Below are positions 23,570-35,781 of a stretch of 64,000 nt of DNA, piece after piece. This DNA is from Caprimulgus europaeus (taxonomy: Eukaryota > Chordata > Aves > Caprimulgiformes > Caprimulgidae). The notes beneath the pieces were generated by a model. It did no database searches and was not told the origin of the DNA. It saw only the letters and a list, made by a program, of their open reading frames with translations. The stretch is taken from the NCBI GenBank assembly GCA_907165065.1, contig OU015524.1, positions 1,054,001-1,118,000 on the forward strand, in the 5' to 3' direction. Positions within the stretch are counted from its first letter, which is position 1, and each line of letters opens with the position of its first letter. The translations under genes were made by a program, and so were the position numbers.

Positions 23570-23965
23570 CACCAGTGTGATACCACTATGAAAAATGCAA
23601 CCAGGACCCAAAGAAGTGTGAGACCTAGTGTTCCCAGTGAACCTGGGATCGTTACTGCTGTTATGTAAGACTGGAATGAAGCAGTGTCTGCAGCAGTGTG
23701 TGCATTTCGGGCCAACGTCATCGAGAAAGATTAATTCAATCCGGAACAAGCACCGAGAAAGGGCTACTAGGGTGATCGGGAAAATGCAGAGCTGTCTTAC
23801 AAGGGGAGAACAAAGGACCACAGCTTGTTTGGACTAGCAAAATGAGGGCTGAGGAGGGCTGTGACTGCTCTCTGCAAATACTTCAGGGGAGGTAAACACA
23901 GGGAGCTGAGGAGAACAAGAGTCTTGATGGGATAGCCCAGGGCTTTGCTTCCAGTCCTGTGTTCT
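23570..23965 (+). mobile_element. very old CR1-type LINE ORF2 remnant
   Basis: The stretch matches the C-terminal part of CR1-clade ORF2: a GTGTGCATTTCGGGCC ... GAGAAAGATT segment (the V.FW.P..KKD region), then AGGGCTACTAGGGTGATCGGG (the R.R.ATRMI region), CTGTCTTACAAGGGG, GCTTGTTTGGACT, GGGCTGAGGAGGG and CTCTGCAAATACTTCAGGGG (the L.LYKY.RG region). It is riddled with stops and small gaps, far more diverged than the other CR1 copies here. It looks like one of the ancestral amniote (L3-like or early CR1) lineages. No 3' terminal repeat is preserved, so the right end is approximate. Confidence 0.7.
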
Positions 23966-26852
23966 TATAAAGCAACCATAATTTGTCTCCGTGTAGATAA
24001 TAAATCAAGAATGGTGAGAGCAATTGCATGCCTACCTCTCAATCTCGTTGAAGTGGTTCAGGTTGAGGGGAAGGAAGGGTTTTGTTTAGGGGTGGTGGGG
24101 GAGGACAGGAATTATCACACTTCAAGATATTTATTTCTGTCTCTGTTGCAAGTGGAGAGGGAGTGTAGGACAGCTAGGCTCCTCCACAGACACCTCATGT
24201 AAGTGCCTGGAATTATATGGGAGAAGTTTGTACACCTCAGTTAAATGTGAATAAGGACTTCAGCCCTGGTTTTGTTTTTAGGGAGCACATTACAGTGTAC
24301 TTTTGAGATGTAATTTTTTTCACTCTGCTCAATAGGAAAGGTTAAATTTTATCCTGTGGAGACTCTAGTGCTTTGAAAGGAAAAAATTGCCTCTCTGTGT
24401 TTGTTGTTAGCGATCTGTGTTATGTTAGCATTATGAATGAGCTGCATTTAAACAAACAGTGTAGAGGCAAACTGGGTATGTATGTGTAGAAAGGCAATTT
24501 GACTATACAAATTAATAGACAAGAACATTTTGCAAGTCTCTTTGGTCTTAGATAGTTGTGTGTATGTGGTGGTTTTTTTCCAGCACAAAGGAGAGGTGAG
24601 AAGTGAACACCATCCTGGTTTCTGTTTTACTGTCAGGTCACAATACCAGTGTTGTACAGCCAAAGAGGCTGTGCAGGGTGTAGGGGTGCTCCTTGCATAC
24701 CAAATAGCCAGTGCTGGCTTACAGGGGAGAAAAATGCCTCCAAAACATTATTTCTAAATAAGTTATTTTTTCCTGAAATCATTAACAAATGATTTTTGTC
24801 CTCTCTTGTTCCGGCAAATTATTGCAGTGTTTTGCACTTGAAGCATTAAATAATAAAATACATGGGGCAGCCTCTGTCTTCACACGAAGAATATTGTATG
24901 GATAATGCTGTTATGTGCAGATTGGGGGTGAAGAAATGTCACTGACCCAGAATCAGATATGGAGACCTGTCTGACGTGAAAATGAAATAGCCCCTTGGGT
25001 TCTGTTTGGTTCCAGTTTCAAACTGGATTGGAAGGGATGGATCAGCACTGCAGTTGTACTTACATGATAGATTGGTCATAAGGTTTTAGTTGGGTTTTTT
25101 TTGTTGTTTAACTTTGCATCCGAAGTCATGTTTATCCTGAATATTTTTATGTGTAGCTGCATATTGTATGAGTAAAGGGAAAATGGAGAAAAGGAATAGG
25201 TGTTTTCTAGTAGGCTCTGATTGTTCTAGGCTTCAGTATTGTTCCCAGAAATGATCTGTTTTAACAGCACGTGAGTTCCTGGCTATTTGGGAGGCAGGCC
25301 TTTTCATTAAAGTCAAGTTTTTCATAAGGCAACTCCAAATAAAGCAATACTTATGAACATAAAGAAAAATATCCTATAATAATTTTGGTCTCATTTAATA
25401 AGAAAAATATCATTAAAATAGTCCTGTTATCTCATTAATATAAATGTCTCTGTGTTAAATTGTGTTGATTTTTCACTTCTTGATTTGGCTGGGTGGGTCT
25501 GCACTCCAGAGAGTAGATTCAGTGAGACTTAAACGTGCAAAAAATATAGGAACTTGGCAATCAGACATACCTGCTCTGGAAAGAAATTAACACAGTTTGG
25601 GGTTTTGTTTTTCTGTTTGTTTGGTTTTGTTTTTTTTCCTAAGCTGAAACTATAAATTTAGTATCCATCTTTCCTGATCTTTATTTTAAATCATCAGCAT
25701 TCTAATCTGATGACAAACAGTTGCTCTGGAATTTCGGTATTAGTATGTTAGTACAATTTATGTGCTCAGAGGCAGTCGGTGGCTTGTCAGGAAGATACTG
25801 CAGAGTCTTTAAGGAGTTTCACCCTGAACTGAAAAGTGACCAGTTTGGTTTTGTGCTTTCTGAGGTAATTTTCCATAGAAGAGATTTGTAAAAAGCTGAT
25901 TGTGCTTGCCAGGCTTAGACAATCACAAGTAAGATCTTTTTCTGTTATTACCTATATGTAATTAAAGTCTATACACTAATCAGTTACTCCAAGAACAGTA
26001 ATAACTAAAGGGCAATGGCAAGTTTTGGATCCTTCATGAAAGCAGCAACTTTCAGACAGGACGGGATGTTAGCGAGGGAGAGGTGGGAAACGCGGCGCTG
26101 GGAGGCTACTGAGTCAGTGAGTGACTACCATTAGTCCACCAGGTTTTGTCAAAACCTGACTGTTCTACTTAATTTAACAGCAAAAAGTGACAATGTATAG
26201 AACTGGCTATGCGCCATCATCAAACAGGACAGGATGCCTAATTCCAGTTTCGGAAGTGCTGACACTGGTGAATTGTGAGGCAGAGATGAAATTAGCACCT
26301 TGTTTCTGCGTTGCCTCAGACAAGCTAGCCTAGTTATCTCTGGATGTAAGAATGTATTAACCAGTGCAAATAAAAATAGCAAATGAAGTGCTAAAGTAGC
26401 TTCTACTTAGCTGACTGTATTTCCTGTTCTAATTATTTTCACTAAGCCACTTCTTAACTCACTGCCCACAGTTAATTCTCTTTTTTTTTCCCCACCATGA
26501 GTCCTGGCACCTGTACATCATGGTTTTGTTCTGGGTAACAACATCTGTATGGAAATCTTCAGCAATGTTTTGGTTTTTGAGTGGATTCTTATTTTGTTGC
26601 TTAAACCAAATGAAATGGATTTCTAGAGCGTGGCCAGGTGCTTGGCTTAGGGTGGAGGTTTCACTGGTGTTGTAGAGAGCCTTGATGACTAGAGCAAATG
26701 ATACTTCTTAGGCATTTAAAGCGAATTTCCCCTTTCTCCCAGTATTGCACAACATCACAAACCTGTCCAGAAGAAAACTCTGGCTACCCCTTCCTAGAGG
26801 ACACAATGGAAAGTCTTGACTGTTTTAGACTCTGACTATATCTTGTGCTATA
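23966..26852. other. gene-free unique DNA
   Basis: Mostly plain AT-rich sequence. A T/G-rich low-complexity patch lies at 25597-25638. An 11- to 12-base word (AAGAAAAATATC) recurs near 25364 and 25401. TGAGTCAG at 26109-26116 is an AP-1-like site beside a small CpG-bearing patch (26060-26115). No gene was recognised. Confidence 0.5.
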
Positions 26853-27760
26853 ACAGAGTGTACCCTCAGCAAATTTGCGGATGACTCTAAACTGGGAAGA
26901 GTGTTGGATACGCCAGATGGCTGCGCTGCCCTTCAGAGGGACCTCGATGGGCTGGAGAGGTGGGAAGAGAGGAACCTCCTGAGGTTCAACAAGGGAAAGT
27001 GCAGGGTCCTGCATACAGGAAGGAATAACCCCAGGCACCAGTACACGCTGGGGGCTGACCTCCTGGAAAGCAGCCCTGCAGAGAAGAACCTGGGAGTCCT
27101 GGTGGTCAGCAAGTTAAATATGAGCCAGCAGTGTGCTCTGATGGCCAGGAAGGCCAACGGTGTCCTGGGATGTATTAGGAAGAGTGTTGCTAGCAGGTCA
27201 AGAGAGGTGATCCTCCCCTTCTACTCAGCCCTGGTGAGGCCCCACCTGGAGTGTTGTGTCCAGTTCTGGGCTCCCCAGTGCAGGAAGGACATGGAACCAC
27301 TGGAGCGTGTCCAGCAAAGGGAGACTGAGATGATGAAAGGGCTGGAGCATCTTTCATGTGAGGAAAGGCTGAGGGAGCTGGGCCTGTTCAGCCTGGAGAA
27401 AAAACGACTCAGAGGGGATGTGATCAATGTTTATCAATATCTAAAGGGAGAGTGTCTAGAGAATGGGGCCAGAGTCTTCTCACTGGCACCCAACAATAGG
27501 GTGAGAGGCAATGGGCATGAACTGCAGCACAGGAAGTTCCACCTGAACATAAGGAAGAACTTCTTCACTGTGAAGATGCCAGAGCACTGGGACAGGCTGC
27601 CCAGAGAGGGTGTGGAATCTCCCTCCCTGGAGATACTCAAAAACCATCTGAACAAAATCCTGGTTCATGTGCTCTAGGAGTCCCTGCTTGAGCAGGAGGG
27701 TTGGACTAGATGTGGCCTTCAGAGGTGCCTTCCAACCTCCACCACTCTGTGATTCTGTGA
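26853..27760 (+). mobile_element. CR1 LINE, 5'-truncated, with open ORF2 C-terminus
   Basis: The fragment starts inside the reverse transcriptase domain just before the catalytic FADD motif (26874-26885, after LSK) and stays open for about 274 codons to a TAG at 27675-27677. Recognisable CR1 features in order are [60 protein letters not shown] and [18 protein letters not shown] short 3' UTR follows (GGAGGGTTGGACTAGATG) and the terminal repeat CTGTGATTCTGTGA ends at 27760. The upstream endonuclease domain and most of the RT are absent, so it cannot move itself. The intact frame shows that it is younger than the other copies or has escaped indels by chance. Confidence 0.92.
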
Positions 27761-28331
27761 ACTGGAGTACACACAACAAAAGGGCTTGATAATAAGCAAA
27801 GTGCTTAGGAACAGAAGCCAAATGAAAATTAAATAAAAGGCTATGATCCAAAAAATCTGTGGTCTTGAGAACATGGGACAGCCTCCAAATGGATGATTAT
27901 GGTATTTATCACAAGGTACATTGGGTCAAAATACGCATTAAGGTTGCTACAGAAATTTCCTAAACAGGAAGCTGCATAAAGAAAAAGGTGATTTGGAAAA
28001 GGATGAAAATACTAATCTGATTTGGTATCACTTCTCTTGGACCTGGCAAGGTAACATACAGGATTATATTCATTCTGCCTGGCTTTCAGACCATAACTGC
28101 TCATCTGAGTTAGGATCCTATTTGCCTTAGGTTTGGTGATGGCATTGTAGCAGAGAGAGATATTTCCAGAGGCTGGCCCAAGCTGGTGGGGGAGCTGCTA
28201 TACTTTGGAGGTGACAAATTCCCCTGACAAGCAGCGAGCTCAAGGCGGGTTTCAGCTGAAGTGCATCACATCTTCACTTTGGGCACCCAGGCAATACAGC
28301 GTGGTGGGATGGAGATCTGTTCTGGCCGTGA
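27761..28331. other. gene-free unique DNA after CR1
   Basis: No feature was recognised. The sequence becomes more GC-rich towards 28150, leading into the unidentified frame that follows. Confidence 0.5.
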
Positions 28332-28793
28332 GAGAACAACTGGAGAGGAGGGTGCTCGACACCAGACATAGGCACTGCGTGGTGGTGTCACCCTGCAGGT
28401 GACATGGCCCAAGATAAGGTGTATACTCTCAGGTGTAATGCTACAGCACGACTTCAGCAAGCTGCAGAAGATGTTACCAGAGTCCAAAAGGGTTTTGATA
28501 ATAAAGGAGTTACAGCACATAGTGTAACCCAGGTGGGTGATCCGGGCAGTCGGCTGATCCTCATGGAAACCGGCCTAACGGCGCAGAGGAGCAGTTGGAT
28601 GGTGCACCAGGGAGGTCTCTAGGAAAGCTCATACTCTGCTCAGGAGAGGCACCCCAGAAGTCTTGCTGCAGAAGGAATGAAAAGGATATTACAAGAAGAA
28701 ATAGCAAGAGACAGACCCCACCACGTTGGGATTAATGATTCCGAGGGTGTCCAAGAGAGCTGGATCAAAGAAGTGCCTTTGAGATCGTGCTGA
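28332..28793 (+). pseudogene. unidentified, once-interrupted open frame (possible decayed coding relic)
   Basis: One + strand frame stays open from 28332 to the TGA at 28791-28793, with a single internal TAG at 28620-28622, giving about 152 sense codons. The translation has balanced, soluble-protein-like composition. One part reads ARLQQAAEDVTRVQKGFD and could be an amphipathic helix. Another reads MKRILQEEIARDRP. An ATG at 28404 begins a 72-codon piece. I do not recognise a family, and there is no CR1, LTR or poly(A) tail at the edges. The local GC is higher than its surroundings. It could be a processed pseudogene, a relic of an unlisted mobile element, or chance in a GC-richer stretch. Confidence 0.3.
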
Positions 28794-28879
28794 GGAACCC
28801 CCTGTGCTGCACGTTGGAACCATGCTAACGGAGTCATTAGAAGGCCTGAAAGGACAGTTATGATTGTCGCTTTGTATAT

Positions 28880-29460
28880 AAACCAGAGAGCCTTATCTTT
28901 TAATTTTGCATTAAGCTGCTGCTGTCTATTATGTAAGTGTAGCAGATGCTTACACTGAGAAGGTTTCTTTCTAAAAGATTTAAAATGGTGAAGAATCTGC
29001 CATCTTTTCCTTGCTTAAAGTGTTCCCTTTGCTAGTTATTAATTTCATCTTTGTGGCTACCAACTATTTCATCATGTTACACACATTTCCTGCTGATTTA
29101 GAGATGAATACACTGATATCTTTCTTTCATATTCAGAAGTGGATAACTCTTCCTCGTGTGATATAATAATCAGACTCCTAACCCTCTTTTGGATAACTCA
29201 GACGCCTCACAGAAGTGTGTCAGGTCAACGTAATTGCCTTTAACCAAACCAGTAATTTTATTAGTGATTGTTTGGTTGATAAAACCTGTCTCTTTTCCCA
29301 TCGTAAACTAATGAAGTAATTAGTATTAATTAGCATTAATTATAATCTTCCTTATTTTTGTGCTTATCTCATCCAATATCAGCTTTTTAATGACATTTCA
29401 TAGGGCTGATGTCAGGCTGTTCATCCTAGTGTTATCTGAATCATCCTACTTACGCTTTTA
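28880..29460. promoter_or_regulatory. candidate conserved non-coding block with periodic TAATTA
   Basis: The block is AT-rich, repeat-free and carries three TAATTA hexamers at 29317, 29327 and 29337, spaced exactly 10 bases apart, flanked by single TAAT cores at 29309 and 29343. TAATTA is the classic homeodomain core. Other words include GGTCAACGTAATTGCC and GTGATATAATAATCAG. The periodicity is seen directly; regulatory function is inferred. Confidence 0.4.
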
Positions 29461-31070
29461 AAAATACTTTCCAGTATTCATTAGCTTTCTTCCAGGCAGT
29501 GGAGGAGGCAAATCAAAGACGTGGATGGAAAAATCTGTTGTCAGCGTGCCACAGTTCTTAGAACATTTAAGGAGTTTAGCTAGAAAGCTCCTGTACAGTG
29601 GCTGGGGAAAAAAGCCCATGGTTAATCTGAATGTCTTTCCTATTACACAGGTAAAAGTGACCTGTTCCTCACAGAGTGAGAGTGAGGAGCCTCTGAAAAA
29701 TGTACCCACTGTGGTGGTGTGGCAGAGCCCTCTGATTTCCCTTTGGTTCTGATGGGGGCTGTCTTCAGGCTTCAGAAGATCTTTAAAACTGAAATTGCCT
29801 AGCCTAGAGAAATTCTCGCAAGTTAAATTCATCTTGGGTGGAAGTTTGTTTGGTTTTGTTACTAAAAAAGCACAAATTTCATAAAAAATTGTCCAGTTTG
29901 CTGTGAAAAGGCTCCTGGGGATTGAATTTGAGTTCATGCCTGTTGTGGCTAGGGCTCTCCCAGTAAAGCTGCAGTGGTCAGTCCAGCTGACAGCAAGCCT
30001 GTCTTTTAGCACATACTCCTCTTCCTCCTTAAGGTAAACAGAAATCTGTGTCTGACAGGCACAGGGTCAGCTCATGCTGTTTCATGGCTGTACATCAAGT
30101 GCTTGATATAAATCAAAAAGCAGAACAATTTCCCTGGTGTTACTCAAGGTAGAAACCCTTATCACCTGTCCTATTGGCTGGGCACAGTGATCAGTTTACA
30201 CCCTCTTGTTATATTTCTCAGAAAGAGGGTGGATGTTACAGTCCAGTCCCTTTGTTTGTTACGGGGAGGGAAAATGATTGACCAAATTTTTCAGATTTAT
30301 TTTGAGAATCTGCTTAAAAGACAATGTTAGTGGTAGCATTTTCCCCAGTCCTTGTGGGTAACAGCAGATGTCAGGTTATTGTGTTACTGTTCCCAGAACT
30401 TTCAGCTGCAGGTTCATCTACTGAAGGATTTGACACCTGGGAAATAATCAGAATCAGATATGCAATTTTCCACAAGAAAGAAAAAAACCCCAAAACATGC
30501 TGTTTAAAATATTCTTCTGAGTTTATGGACATCAGGTAACAATCTAGAAATGTAGTAACTCAGTTTGTAATGCTACAGGAACCGCTTCAAATGTCATTGT
30601 CACATTAATTCTTGAGGCATTGGTGTTGATGATGGACATAAAAAAGAAGTTTTCAATTTGTCAGAAGAAGTGAGTATGCCGTGGTGGCAGAACTGCAGCA
30701 AATGCTCGTAACTCTTCATTGTGGGCTCTCCATGGTGAGCTCCTGGATCCCAAGTCCACCCCAGCTGCTTTAAGCACTCAGCTGAGTTACATGGTAATTA
30801 TCCCTCTCTCCTTATTGACTAGGTTTGGGCTGTACATGGGTCATGGTATCACCTTGTCTTTTCAGACAGGGAATGACACGTGGAACAACAGGTTCTGAAT
30901 TTAGCCATCTCAGTTAAGTGTCTGAGCTTAAGTGAGGTGAATCTCCGGGCTGAAAACTTCCTAACTCGGTGTCTTTGTTGGCGAAATGAAAGCAGTGGAG
31001 AGGAATGCCCTGATTCAACAAAGCTCCAATGAGATTTTTCATCAGGTTAATAGAAACATAATATTTAGGT
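29461..31070. other. gene-free unique DNA
   Basis: A 184-codon minus-strand frame (29458-30012) is the main open stretch. Its translation shows no domain, signal or repeat pattern and has no splice or promoter context, so it is not called. No transposon was recognised until 31071. Confidence 0.5.
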
Positions 31071-31225
31071 CAGAACCAATAATTTAGGTTGGAAAGGGAT
31101 GCTGGGGGTCATCTGATTGTCTCCCCCTCTGCTCAAAGCACGGCCAGCTGGGATCAGGCTGCTCTGGGTTTTGTACAAGAAAGCTCTGAGCATCTGCAGG
31201 GCTGGAGATTCCACAAGAGATGCAC
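31071..31225 (-). mobile_element. CR1 LINE 3' end, antisense, decayed
   Basis: Read on the + strand, the sequence runs AATTTAGGTTGGAAAGGGAT, GGGGGTCATCTGATTGTC and CTCTGCTCAAAGCACGGCC, then GGATCAGGCTGCTCTGGG and GGCTGGAGATTCCACAAGAG. This is the reverse complement of the CR1 3' UTR and ORF2 end. It has lost a clean terminal repeat and fades after about 31225, indicating an old copy. Confidence 0.72.
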
Positions 31226-32786
31226 TTTGCCACCCTGCCCCGTGGCTGAGCGTGTGCCTCAGCCTTGGGTTATTGCATGGCTTTATCCTCAGTGTCTGCG
31301 TGAAAGTCAATGAAGGCAATGGTTTACTGAGGAAGAGCCAGACACAGCGGCTGGAAAATGTCCTGTAGGCAAAGAGCTGCCTCTGAGGCCCAAGTGTTTT
31401 TCAGTGGTAAGAGATCCATGATGAAATTTTAAAATTCATCTTCACAGGCAACAGCTGACGATGGCTCCTAGTGCATAGTTTGGCTTTTAGTCACTAAAGG
31501 TTAGGTCCTAGCACAAGTTGGGGCAGACAAAACCAAAAAAAAAGCCAAAATTGGTTGTGACTATGATGTGTCATCCATAGAACTTGATAAATAGCATCAT
31601 GGTATGATTAGGAAATAAAACCAAATGTTTTTTCCTTAAAGTTCCTCTATATTCAGGCAACTTATATAAGAAAAACAGTGGAGTTGATGTAATAAGGCAT
31701 ACTTCTGAAGGTGAGCAATGTGGGACATAGTTAAAACTAATTAAATGGATCAAAATCAGCACAGCAACAGAGTGTAAAAGTAAATAGAATCGCAAGGGAA
31801 AGGTAGTTCTAATTAAATTGTCAAAAAAGTAAATTTAAAAAATTAGCATTTAAAAACAAGGAAAAAAAAAAACATGTAAAAAGCCTGGGGGAGGGTAATT
31901 AAAATTAACTAAATACCCACCTATGCTGCTTAAGTTCTTCCTCAGTGTATCTGCAGTCCCAGCTGCAGCAGGATCTGGCTAATCTGAGCTCTTTGGGATC
32001 ATACTGCTATGCAGAGGGAAAACTTGTGCCACCACAGTGTAGTGGTTCCTTCCACACACACAACACATGTTCCTCAGATGAGCTCTTATTGATTTCCACT
32101 GAATATGAGTATTTTGGTATTGGAAACTAACCAATTAGTGATATTTAAACTAGTGCTTCAAAACACCAACACCCACATAGTCCTCAGTGGCTGCAGCAGG
32201 TTACTAACAAAGCTGTCCACGTTGATAATAAATTGAGTAAAGCTGTACCATGCCTAGAGTTCAGCTGCAAGAAATGGTGCTGCTGCCTCACTAAGGTAGG
32301 TCATCAGTAAATGGAGTGCTGCCTTACCCGTCAGGAGCAACAAACAGAGCTGGTCAGAGACTGGAGGAGTTGAGGGAGTTTATGTACAAGCCTTAACAAA
32401 ACGTACCCCTGATGGCACCAGTATTCTGGTGTCTCCTGACACTGCCTTCCATGTCTCGGATTCTTACATTTATTTTACAATACAGACTGTGCCTTACATC
32501 AATTGTTGTCAGAGATGCTGTGTTTCCATTACCTGTCATGTCTGTCCCTTTTTTATAATCATTCTCATGACCTACTTGTTGCATTTCTTTGTTATAATAT
32601 AACATAGGAGAGTATTTCATGGCTCCCTTCCTGGACTGGCTCCAAGGTGTTTTAGGTAAAAGCTGACGTGTTCTTGAACGTTCTGTGCAGCCCCAGTGTT
32701 AAAAAGTCAGCCTGAACCCTGGAAACCTTAATTACCTCTTTAAGGCCTTAGATCAGCAGATCACCTGGCAGAAACTTTTAAAAAAA
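31226..32786. other. gene-free unique DNA
   Basis: Plain AT-rich DNA. An A-rich stretch lies at 31820-31875. No gene, RNA or transposon was recognised. Confidence 0.55.
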
Positions 32787-32828
32787 TGATGTTGATGATG
32801 ATGATTATTATTATTGTTATTATTATTA
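32787..32828. repeat. GAT/TTA trinucleotide microsatellite
   Basis: A compound simple repeat: about four GAT units (32794-32806) run into imperfect TTA units ending at 32828. Likely length-polymorphic. Confidence 0.85.
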
Positions 32829-35744
32829 ACCTTCAGGCCTGGAGTCATGGAGCACTGTCACTAGAGAGTGGCTACAAGGGAAGCCACAAGTGCTCTCCTG
32901 GGCCAGTTGGTCTGTACAGCTGCAGGGATGTGGTAGCCTCTCTCTCAGGGGTGCAGGTGCTTCTGCCATCACAACAAAGAATTATAAAAATGGGGAAAAG
33001 AAGACAACAGCCTTGGGCTGGGATAGCTTCCTTGTGTAAAAGTGCCTTGCAGTTTGCAGAGCACCTCTTGAAAATGAGGCTGAGACACCCCGATTTGTGC
33101 AGCAGTTGGCATCCCATCCATATTTCAAGCTCTTCCTTGTTCTGACTTTCCACTTCTCTTTAGCTTGCTATCAGAAGTCTCCTTTGCCTGATTTTCTTCC
33201 TTCACACCTTGCAGTGTCCATGTTCACTGCAGAGGTGGAAGCAGTGGTTAAATCCTTCCCTCCCCACTCTCCCCTTTTGCTCTGTCTTCGAATAACGATG
33301 CCATTATCTTTCGGCAGCAGGATTGGAGAGCATTAGGTATCTCCATTCATTCAGTACATCAGTCAAACCAGGCAAAGAATATATTAGATAGGATCACAAC
33401 TTTATCTGTCCAATACATAATATACCGGTGTAGCACAAGAAGGGCTGCTCAAATTGATTGAACTGGGTTTTCTTACAGTGCTGCCTTGTGTATAGTGGGA
33501 AATATACTGTATCAAACAATCTACAGGAACAGCAGCCACGGTGTGACTAATCACAGCAATACTAATACTGAATAATCTCAGGAAACTCAAACAGGAGGAT
33601 CAATGTTCCACTCACTTCATATAAATGGCCTATATCCTAAAAGCCAGATCAAGGTCTGATACTGCTATGGTTGGAGCCTCATATAAATGATACGAGTGGA
33701 CTGTTTCAAACACAAACCCCCATCTTACAAGTGCTTGCAAGTGTCCTTACATCTCAGTGACTAAAGTCATCAAGACAGGTGCCAACCACCTTAACATAAA
33801 TAAATAAAGGGCTTCTGACTGTTTCACAGTGTTTCTTAAGCGGCAATCTCTGTATAAATTTTTCCATTCTGAACTTCTTGCATCCGACCTTTTAAAATAG
33901 TAAGTTAGTCACCTGGGCCAGCTGCAGAGGACAAAGTGCTTGAAGACTCCATGGTGATGGGAGATTGTCAACGTTAGTCTTCAGAGAAAAAAAATAGTTG
34001 TAGAAACGATGCTGAGGGGAGCGTGAAATGGGAGGTTCTGCGTGGAAAAGCTTTCAGCTGAAGAGAGTTCACTGGAGCTTCCCCTCATGGTGCGGCATAA
34101 AGGGCTTGCACAGCTTCCTTTTCCAGGCCCTGTGAGGCGGGGGCTTGTTGCACCGTGGCTCAGGCAGGAGGGAAGAAGAGCTCCAGGGATTTGCTGCCCT
34201 GAGGGAGATGGTGTTTGGCACAGTGGGAGAAGAGGGCGAGGAGTGGTGACCCGAGGAGCATGAGCTCAGCTCCCAGCCACCCCCGCGTTCTTGGTGCACT
34301 GCTCTCACGTGCGCTTCCGCCGCAGCCTGAGCGGTCAGTGATAGGGTGTTTCTCTTCAGGTGTATCAGCTGTTTAGAAGGGTGGCTTTGGGGAGTGTTTT
34401 GTTTGTTGGTTTGTGTTGTGGGTTGGTTTTTTGTTGTTTTCCTTTAAGCTCTAAAGAAAGCTAACTCGTAAATGATGATAATTCCTCTTGTTTTCTAATT
34501 CTGAGGCTGTTTCAGTCTTCGTGTACCGGCTTCTCCCAACAGCTGTGCAGGGCAGTGCTGCAGTAGTGCCTGTCTTTTACTCTGCTTTTTCCCCTTTTCT
34601 GTCATGCTAAAAATCACACTGGTAAAACTTTTTGATTTAGACCCTTGTTGTCTCAAAGAAAGAGGGAATTATTTATAATCGGAGGGGACCAGGTTTTCAT
34701 CGCTGTGGATTGATGCATGTTTTAGAGCATTCACCTTTAAGGTATCCAGAATACAATCTGCTTCATCCTCTGTGGATTGTAAATTTCTAGAGTTGGGCTT
34801 CTTTGTTCTTCTTGTCTGCTGAGGAAAGCTTTATGATCACTATTACATTATCTCGTCTGTAGTGCTGCAGAACTGGGACCCTTCTTCCTATCAGGAAGCC
34901 TTTTCTATACTTTCATACCAATAAAGTGACTCTTAGACCAGGGTTCATCCCTAATAAGCAACTTGAGAATTGCACCTGAACTGAGAAATATTTTTCCCCT
35001 CTGTGTGCCCTAAGCTTCAGAATATCAAGGAGCCTACATGCTTTGAATCTAAGGCAGAGCTTACAGTCTAACAGCTTTTTTATCACCTTCCATCAAGCAA
35101 AAAAGCCTCCAGGTGGATTAAGCTGTGTGTGTAAGAAGCTTACAAGGTAGCAGGTGTCAAGTCTCAGTAAAGGTCATTCTATTGGGGCTATTCTCTTCTC
35201 AGACACAGCTTTCCTTGTGGACTTCTGTAGAACTGCCACCGAGACATTGGTACACTGCTTTGCGGAGCTGGGGTGCTCAGCAGAACGCTGAAGCGTGCGC
35301 AGCATGTTTGCCCAGGGATTTTAGGCTGAAGTCTAGCTTTTAGAGTGTGGCCCAGATAAAATACAGTGGCATGGCCAGAGACTTGTAGTAGGGTAGGGAA
35401 AACACCTTCCCACGTTGCCAGTACAGCCACCCAAAAAAGTCCAGATTAGGTGGACAGGGTGTTGACAGTGTACCACAGATGAAGAACTTGTTAAAAAGAA
35501 TTAAAATCAAAATCCTTGTTGCATTATGATTGAGAGCCTGGAATGAACTTGAAACACACTTGATGTATCCCAGTGTCTATTGTTACTAGATCAAAGCAGA
35601 AAGATTTGCTATAAAAATGAGTAAAAATCATGTGACAACTTATTCTGCCAGACATTTCAAGGCTTGAGCAGACAGCATTCAGTCAGCACTCTGGGATCAC
35701 ATTTCTGATTGTATCTTCACAAAAACAAGGATCAGAAACATGAT
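32829..35744. other. gene-free unique DNA
   Basis: A GC-richer patch at 34020-34330 includes frames of 73-79 codons on both strands, typical of chance in such composition. A T/G-rich low-complexity stretch lies at about 34398-34441. No gene or element was recognised. Confidence 0.5.
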
Positions 35745-35781
35745 TTCCTTTTCTTTTCTTTCTTTCTTTGTGTTTTTTTTT
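35745..35781. repeat. TTTC-rich microsatellite with T run
   Basis: Imperfect TTTC/TTTTC units (35745-35769) are followed by TGTG and a run of ten T. This is simple low-complexity DNA. Confidence 0.8.

Noticed and set aside
27480-27851. 123-codon minus-strand frame
   Set aside because: It is the antisense shadow of the CR1 ORF2 at 26853-27677.
29458-30012. 184-codon minus-strand frame
   Set aside because: No recognisable domain or exon context; about one such frame in several windows is expected by chance.
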